From Tanypteryx hageni (taxonomy: Eukaryota; Arthropoda; Insecta; Odonata; Petaluridae), in contig CM054118.1 of assembly GCA_028673005.1 (NCBI GenBank), positions 10,126,014-10,190,013 of the forward strand: a stretch of 64,000 nt of DNA. Direction: 5' to 3'. The notes beneath the pieces are model-generated. The model had not been told where the DNA came from. It did no database searches and saw only the letters and a list, made by a program, of their open reading frames with translations. The position numbers and the translations under genes are program-made. This document shows, one piece after another, positions 57,681 to 64,000 of the stretch. Positions within the stretch are counted from its first letter, which is position 1, and each line of letters starts with the position of its first letter.

Positions 57681-60600
57681 CATTGGAATTGGTACACGCC
57701 TCTAACACTGGTCACTCTTCATGAATGTGTGCGCATGGCGACGGAGAGGCTGACCTATTCGCCACTCTGAGCATCGTAAAATGGTTTTTCTTCAAGTTTT
57801 CCTATATGCATATTTATTCCATTACATTCTTTTTAAACTTTTATGAGTTAACTTTTACTAGAGATTTTCATGTTAGAAGTTTTTGTAATTATCACTTTCC
57901 TTTGAATTGATTTTTACTCGGATTCCGATTGTATAAATCGTAAGTACGTAGAGGTTTAATGATACAAAATTGAATGTACTTAATCTGGCATGAAATTCGT
58001 GAAAGTTTTATGCTGAAAATATTTTTTTCAACATCATTACTTTTCTCCGGCGCGATGTATTATTGCAGTTGTAATCGCTTTCGTTCTTGATCTGGTTATT
58101 AGTTTTTCAAGGAAGAACTTAATCGCAGGAGGAGACGATTATCGTGAGTGACTTTGCCTAGAGAATCCACAGAGCGTGTTATTGCATCCTAATAAACTTG
58201 GCGATGAAAGTAATTGAGAAGTAGCGTGCCGGAACATCGTCTATTTGATATAAAAATAGAATTGACATTTGATGACCTTGGTCGTGCTGAGACTAAATGG
58301 CTGTTGAGCGGAAGAGTTTACAATGAACTCGCGTTTTGCCGTGAAAAAAAATCGTAAGTAATTTTTAATTTGGTCGTAGGATATGTAACTGTGTTAAAAT
58401 GCAGTAAGGACACGACCGTCTGTCGAAGCTTCAAACGTCCCTCATTATTTCCTGTCAAGCAAATAATGAACGAGCACGCAGGCCACCCTCTTTAAACGAT
58501 CCGCCAAAATCAAAACGTAATCTTTTATTTTTCGGTTTGGCTTAAACGTTCAAAACGCATTTGTGTAGGGAACCTTAATTGGTCGAATTCGACTTTTATG
58601 GGGTTAATCCTGTTACACTTTCCTGACCGACCCTAAACATCTGCTCGACTTAGCCGTTGGACCTCGTCGAGAACTCGGGAAGAATTACTTAGCCGTGACA
58701 AGTTTTCCAGCATATTTGTCTAGAAATTAGAAATAGTTTTCTAAGTCGTCGCTCCCGAAAAATCGAACCAGTCGCATTTCTCGGAGTATCTAAGTCGCCC
58801 CTTACATTCCTCCGGAATTCCGGTTTCTTTTGGACCGTTTTCTTTTTCAAAGGCGGATGTGCGAAGAGGTCGTGTGCTGGAGGACCTGTGACCCCCAAAA
58901 TTGGCATGCGGATAAATTCGCGTGTTACGCGACGCGTGCCCGGATCCGTTTCATCATGTTCGTTACTTATAATAGTCGGTCATTCTAAATCGGTGGATGT
59001 TCGATGAAAAGCAAAACTGTTAGAATAGTCGTGGAAATTTTTCATCGCGTCTTTGAAAAAACAGATCTTCGTTCTATCGGGTTCGCATGAAGGCTCGTTA
59101 CAAAACTAAAACAAGCAAACTATTTGTTAAATATAAGTTAATGAATTTCATACCGGGTGGAGATGAAAATAAACATCGATGTTTGTGGTAGTATTCAAAT
59201 CGATATATAATTCCTTTCAACTATGTACATTATGAGATTATGCGCTGTCAATACAAATAATGTTTCACTTGAAAAAACCGTTGATTCAATACTAGTGTTG
59301 GCTATAAATAAAATTTATTTTAATTGTAAGATTGAATTCATCCTCATTCGCAAAGAAAATATGGTATAAATAATTCCATTGAAAAAGTGTTATAAAAAAT
59401 ATTCTTTCAGCTGTTCTACCTTTTGCATGGAAATAATGAGAAACGATACTTTAATTTGGAGATATTCCTTTTGAAACGAATGATACTTAATAAAAAAAAT
59501 ATAAAATAAATCCCAATTAAAATTCGCGTACAATGAATTGTTTGAAAAATCAAACGAATTTATTTAAAAATTTCAATTTAATATTTTAAGTTATTTTTAT
59601 GGAGCTTTGATTTATAAAGGCTTGTATGCTTTCATTTGATAACTCCGATCAGATATGATATCGGAAGTATTGTGCTTTTCAGCGTTTCAGTTGCTAAATA
59701 TCTAAGCACTTTTCGCGCTGATGAGCGTACATTTAACCAGTGATCGTATTTTTGAAATTCAACTAGCTTCGAAGTTTAAAGCGCATCTCTTTCACACCTA
59801 TCGTAGCTCGTTAATTGAGCTACTTTCATTATGCCTCTCCTAACTTTCAATGCTTTAGCACGAAATTCTCCCCAGTGATGATTATCGGGAACCGTATCAA
59901 TTATATTATCCTCACATTCCCAGACTTGAAAAGTTTTTTTTGGGTCGTCCCGCGCTGATTGTGTTCGCAGCTCAACTATGAAAGATTGGGATGCCGTTTG
60001 CGATTGTTTAACATCCGGAATTCCGAATTCGCAAAAAAAACTTTCGGAAACTGAAATCTTTTTTTCTCGATTGCAGTATGGTCGGAGTTTTTCTCGGGTA
60101 AACAATTCAGGACGAAATGGAATAAAACAAAACGAACATTCCTCGGCCAATTAAAAACTTCCGACCCAATTCCATGTTTAGGAAGGGGTCTTCTCTCGCG
60201 CCGAAAAAGTTGTTTCGTTTCGTTCGGAACGGTTCCACGCAACAGATGTGGAGTCGAGGTGTTCCGTATTAGGCTGCTGGCTACTTCTTTATTTTTTACG
60301 GCTCTGCTTCCCATTCTCGCTCTCTGCTCCGGGCTCTTGATGTCTGGGTCGCGAAGAGCCGCGGTCAATGAAACAGGTGTTCTTTGATGCGGATTTGAAT
60401 TTCGCGATTTTGCAAATCGGAAAGCGTAATACAGTTATATGTAACGTTGAGTTCTTCGATCGTGTAAGCTTTTTCGAATAGCGTGAATCCATACTGTTAA
60501 TCTATTTTCCGTTTGCCTTTGCGTGTGCGATATTCAAAGATGTAAAATATAACTATGATGTAATCGGGAGAGGTTATTTTTGCTACGCTTTCGGCATTAC

Positions 60601-61705
60601 AGATATCTTAAGATTTCTATCAACACGCGGACAAACGTTTTCGATTTTGTTTTACAAACGCTGAAAACAGCTGCAGTAATTATTCTAAGGTTTATTATAT
60701 TGGGAGTAAAAAGTGATTAGGTTTGTAAAATATTCATTGCCAATTCGTTGTCTTATCCTATATATTTTTAGAATTCATCACATTTTCATGTTTAAATATT
60801 TTCATTTGTTTCGATGTCAATAATTTAATGCCCGCTGTACTTTTCGTGAATTTTGCTGGAATTAAAGAAATTTGGGAAACATGATATGAGAATTTTTACA
60901 CTTTAATATTTTCGTTAGTTGGGCACTTAAAACAAATCCAAACTAGGACGATCTGTTGAATTTGTTTTTTTCTCCAATTTCGCATTATTTGTTATGCCAC
61001 ATTCACATTACTATTATATCTATTACTATCATCGGATTATCTATATCGTTTGTATTATAACATACATGTATCTAGATGATTTTGTGCACATTTTCAGTTT
61101 GCATTGGATGACCGATTAAGGTAGAAATTATCAATACATCAAACTCTCTCCGACGAGCATAAATACGAAATTGTCGCCGTCACTCGAATATGCTTTTCGT
61201 CACCTTTATTCAAAACGTGCGATAAGTGAGTTAGTTCAAGTGCTGCGTCCTTTCGCTCGGTAATAATAGTTCTTTACGCGGGATATCGTCCCACTTAGGG
61301 CGAGATGCACCGTACATAAGGCCTCTCTCGGTCGCTCCGCGTGCTCGGTTACTTTCCGTTAGGATTCTCCGAGAACTGCGTAACGTTCGGCGTCCCTTGT
61401 CACGAGTCCACCATTTCCTTCCGATGAGGGCACAAGAATGACCTTTCGTTCGTTTTCTTCTAAGTAAAAGTCTGTTGCCATTCCGAAGAGTGTTTGAACG
61501 TTAGTTTTTGAGATGTACTTGAGAGTAACTTGGTTAAATAAATGTGCAGTCTGCGTTTTGTGTTAATGTGGAGGTGAATTTTTTTGTAGCTATGCGAATA
61601 AAAATGAGAAGGATAGGATAGATAGTTTAGGTTTAGCTGTAGTTTGTAATTTAAATTATATTATCACTGACCGACTGTTGCTCGTACAGCCATAAATCAT
61701 GGTTT
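57681..61705. other. Long AT-rich stretch without supported gene
   Basis: 58140-58530 is complex sequence with an inverted pair TCATTATTT/AAATAATGA (58442-58469). The minus frame 59776-60150 is listed separately. 61200-61450 is CpG-rich with no frame. The rest is AT-rich and featureless. Confidence 0.4.
59776..60150 (-). CDS. Unrecognised 124-codon minus frame
   Basis: The composition is fairly protein-like (Asp/Glu/Trp containing; ECEDNIIDTVPDNHHWGEF near residue 78-96) rather than Lys/Arg/Ser noise. I do not recognise a family. It overlaps another minus frame (59976-60368) in a different phase. There are no splice signals I would trust. It may be a fragment of an old element or chance. Confidence 0.15.
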   Translation of the reverse strand: MAEECSFCFIPFRPELFTREKLRPYCNREKKISVSESFFCEFGIPDVKQSQTASQSFIVELRTQSARDDPKKTFQVWECEDNIIDTVPDNHHWGEFRAKALKVRRGIMKVAQLTSYDRCERDAL

Positions 61706-61706
61706 A

Positions 61707-61915
61707 GATAACCAGATTGGCATTTTGATTACAAAGTAGCCGTCATCAGTGGTTAATTACTGATAGTGGATTGCAGAAATTATTTGTTTTTGCCGTTTTC
61801 TAACTACTATCCGTGAGTTGCCATTGAAGAAGGCTGATTTATAGCCGGAAGGTGCACTTGGTATTCCAAAAATTTTTATGGCTTTCGGAGAGGCATAGTT
61901 TAATTTCAGCTGTAT
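61707..61915 (-). ncRNA. Hammerhead-ribozyme-like repeat, copy E (intact stem I)
   Basis: Minus strand: TAACCA, CTGATGA (61743-61749), CGGCTACTTTGTAATC, AAAA, TGCCAATC, TGGTTA. Stem I is TAACCA (plus 61750-61755) with TGGTTA (plus 61709-61714), six perfect pairs bracketing the core exactly as in a type I hammerhead. AUC is an allowed cleavage triplet. Damage is in stem II (AATC instead of AGCCG) and the G of GAAA. The family block TATGGCTTTCGGAGA lies at 61879-61893. Confidence 0.68.
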
Positions 61916-62071
61916 GATGAACTCGATAATTCTTTCTTGGATTAATAATAAAACGGCGAACTAATAAAAAATTCATATAAAATGTTTTGAATTAAAAGAT
62001 AATTCGAAATTACAAATCCTTTATGCCTTGCTTGCTTGGCTGATAATAAATACGTAATATTAAAGCGGTTA
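61916..62071. other. AT-rich spacer between repeats
   Basis: No feature seen between the hammerhead-like repeat and the SINE head. Confidence 0.5.
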
Positions 62072-62305
62072 GGGGGTGCCGGTGGTGTAGTGGTTAGGAC
62101 GCTGGATGCTACTCGCCTGCTGCTCGAAAGGGCAGCGGGCACGAATCCTCGCCCAGACCCGTTTGTGTAGTTTGAGGAGACCGCGCAAATTCATCATTCT
62201 GCCCTTGGCGCTTTTCGTAAAGAGTAGGCTAATGCTGGCACCGAGTTTCCCTCCTCCCTTCTGTGTGTACATGTGTATGATGGATCACATAATAAAACTA
62301 ATCCT
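62072..62305 (+). mobile_element. tRNA-derived SINE, Val-like head (copy 3)
   Basis: The head GGGGGTGCCGGTGGTGTAGT, TGGTTAGGACGCTGG carries an intact A box, and GGGCACGAATCCTCGCCC holds a B box with its T stem. The body is CTTGGCGCTTTTCGTAAAGA, GTAGGCTAATGCTGGCACC and TTTCCCTCCTCCCTTCTGTG. The TTCGGAAGG…GCAGTTG segment present in the other two copies is deleted here. Confidence 0.85.
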
Positions 62306-64000
62306 TACGGCTTCGAAAGCGCTTTGCGAGATTTAGCCTCTGTATTTCACCCGGCGCTTACTAATTGAGCAATTTAGGGAGCGAATTCTTTTATACGTTT
62401 CGCAAATTAAATCTCGGGAGTTTTTAAGGCGTTCTGCTCGACCTCTAATTCCCTCTCGATTCGTCATTTACATTCCGACCCTTCATTATTTCCATTCACA
62501 TTTTCGGCGCCGCCAAGGTCGAAGGATGGATACTTTTTTCTTGTTTATAAGATCCTTGGGCCGGAGTAGGAAAAAAGCGATTGTGTGGGCTTAGGACATT
62601 TCCGCAAGCCAGAAACGCGTGTGAGATAACGAGACGGACCTTGCGCGGGTAAAGAATCATTCTTCTCTTGTTGTTTATCCGCGAGTTTTTGACCCACGCT
62701 ATCCGAGTGTGGGTTAACAGTCCCACGGCAAATAATGGTCGTGTGATACTTAAGAATTATTGTAATTTTAACAAAATCGAGATCAAGGAATTTGCAGAAA
62801 AATTTGAATTCGCCTCAGAATCTTCCGGAAAATTCGTCTTCTTTCGTTGACCTCGCAACGCGGAAGAATCGTCGTCTTAATAATCAACAAAATTGCTTAG
62901 AATTGTCTTCTGCCGTGCTATGTTGTGCAGCCGCGAGTTTTTCCCCCCTTAAATTAGACAAGTTGAGGAATAGGAAAATTCTCTTATTTTAACGTTCTTT
63001 TGAATTTTAATTGCCCTATTCGCAGTTTACAGGGGCGTACTTCTTTATTTTTGGAAATTATGCAAGATTTTTGGAAAGGATTATTTGATTATGCAATTCC
63101 CCGTGGGCAATAATATGCTAAACTTTACAAAGCCCACGCCAAAGTCCTTCCTATATCCAAAGCCCTTCCTATATCCAAAGCCCTTGTGTTTATTCGGTCA
63201 CTTTCGTATGAATTCTGTCGCCTTCGGCTTTACGATCACTTGCGTACTTTCCATAACAGTAAATTGTATAGCGACTTCGTTTTAAGCGTTTGAAATATTT
63301 TTTTTGAAAGAGGGTCATGGCGTGTCGGCTGGTTTATTAGACCCGCTAGCCGAACTTGGCCCGATTTAAACAAAGTAAAAAAGGGAAGGGTGGTTTTCGT
63401 GAAACACGCTTTATATTGCGTAGTACATCCTAATTGCTAATTAACAATGCGTCCTTCGGAATGCCAAAGCAAGCGACGCGTCTTACTTACGAAGGAATGA
63501 AAACCGGACAGAAAAGTATCTTTATATTATATTAAAAGCTGTACTTGGCGTAACATTTCGGGAAAATTTCTGTGAACAACTAATTTTGTCATAAATAAGT
63601 ATATTTTGGGTCAGGAAATAATTTATGATCGTAGCAGCCTCTTTTTAAAACCCATGGAATATACAGGATCGGTTCAAATTTTTGCGCTCTATTTCGCGGG
63701 CCCGCATCATCTGCATAGTTCGTAATAATTATATTTAACAGGCAGAATTTTATGAAAATGAAATTGGATTAAAATAAATGAACGTGAAATAGAGTTAAAT
63801 ATTGTAAAAGTTGGATTACTTAGGGGCGCGGTACCTGGCGCAGTCGTAACTACGGCGAAAGCCACGGGCCGGCTTGAGCCGTAAGTGGCGTTTAATTCCT
63901 CGGATTTCGTGCTCGTCGAATCGCGCTAGGAACATTTTCGATGAAGTTTGCGCCGTCGTAGTATCTTTTCGCGGGCGAGCGGAACTCAAAGCTCTTTCCC
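62306..64000. other. Non-coding DNA, CpG-dense at the window edge
   Basis: An 18-bp tandem repeat sits at 63138-63190. From about 63825 to the edge CpG density rises sharply (GGCGCAGTCG, TCGTCGAATCGCGC, TTTTCGCGGGCGAGCG) and CGGCTTGAGCCG forms a hairpin. This might be the margin of a promoter-type region lying beyond the window. Confidence 0.35.
63138..63190. repeat. 18-bp tandem repeat
   Basis: About 2.7 units of CCAAAGCCCTTCCTATAT; in the plus frame it reads as a PKPFLY repeat. Confidence 0.85.

Noticed and set aside
1..64000. CRISPR array, bacterial operons or ribosome-binding sites
   Set aside because: No regularly spaced identical repeats with unique spacers; the mobile elements and splice-type signals show this is eukaryotic DNA.

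Overview
This is 64 kb of animal nuclear DNA, most likely arthropod and probably insect. I infer this from its contents: decayed piggyBac, hAT, pogo-like, Helitron and non-LTR elements, tRNA-headed SINEs, abundant simple repeats and an AT-rich background. No conserved host exon is recognisable, so the order cannot be fixed. No continuous reading frame outside simple repeats looks like a convincing gene. The window reads as an intergenic desert or the inside of a very long intron.

Layout. 1-20 kb: two hAT miniatures (1.2 and 8.7 kb), a 1.07 kb homopyrimidine block (5.5-6.6 kb), smaller pyrimidine tracts, a third hAT miniature (18.3 kb), a Helitron 3' end (18.98 kb) and the first hammerhead-like repeat (19.1 kb). 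20-34 kb: a 1.2 kb piggyBac derivative with an N-terminal transposase relic, a small CAAGGCCGG-ended element, a pogo/Tigger-like miniature, two non-LTR reverse-transcriptase C-terminal relics, a second hammerhead-like repeat, more pyrimidine tracts and a SINE at its end. 34-46 kb: a 12-bp minisatellite, a second Helitron end, a second pogo-like miniature, a SINE with a different tRNA head but the same body, and a hammerhead-like repeat. 46-64 kb: further hammerhead-like repeats, a tRNA-Gly-like gene, a short inverted-repeat element and a third SINE copy.

Three signals deserve most attention. First, a dispersed family at 19.1, 29.7, 45.7, 49.5, 51.7 and 61.7 kb (a possible seventh at 46.9 kb) carries, on the minus strand, the CTGATGA / stem II / GAAA / UH arrangement of a hammerhead ribozyme. 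Second, two strong zero-length-exon junctions (polypyrimidine-CAG immediately followed by GTAAG) at 14,273 and 57,671, plus a weaker one at 28,759, match recursive splice sites, all on the plus strand. Third, nearly all long homopyrimidine tracts lie on the plus strand. The last two would fit a long plus-strand intron, but this is inference and needs transcript data.
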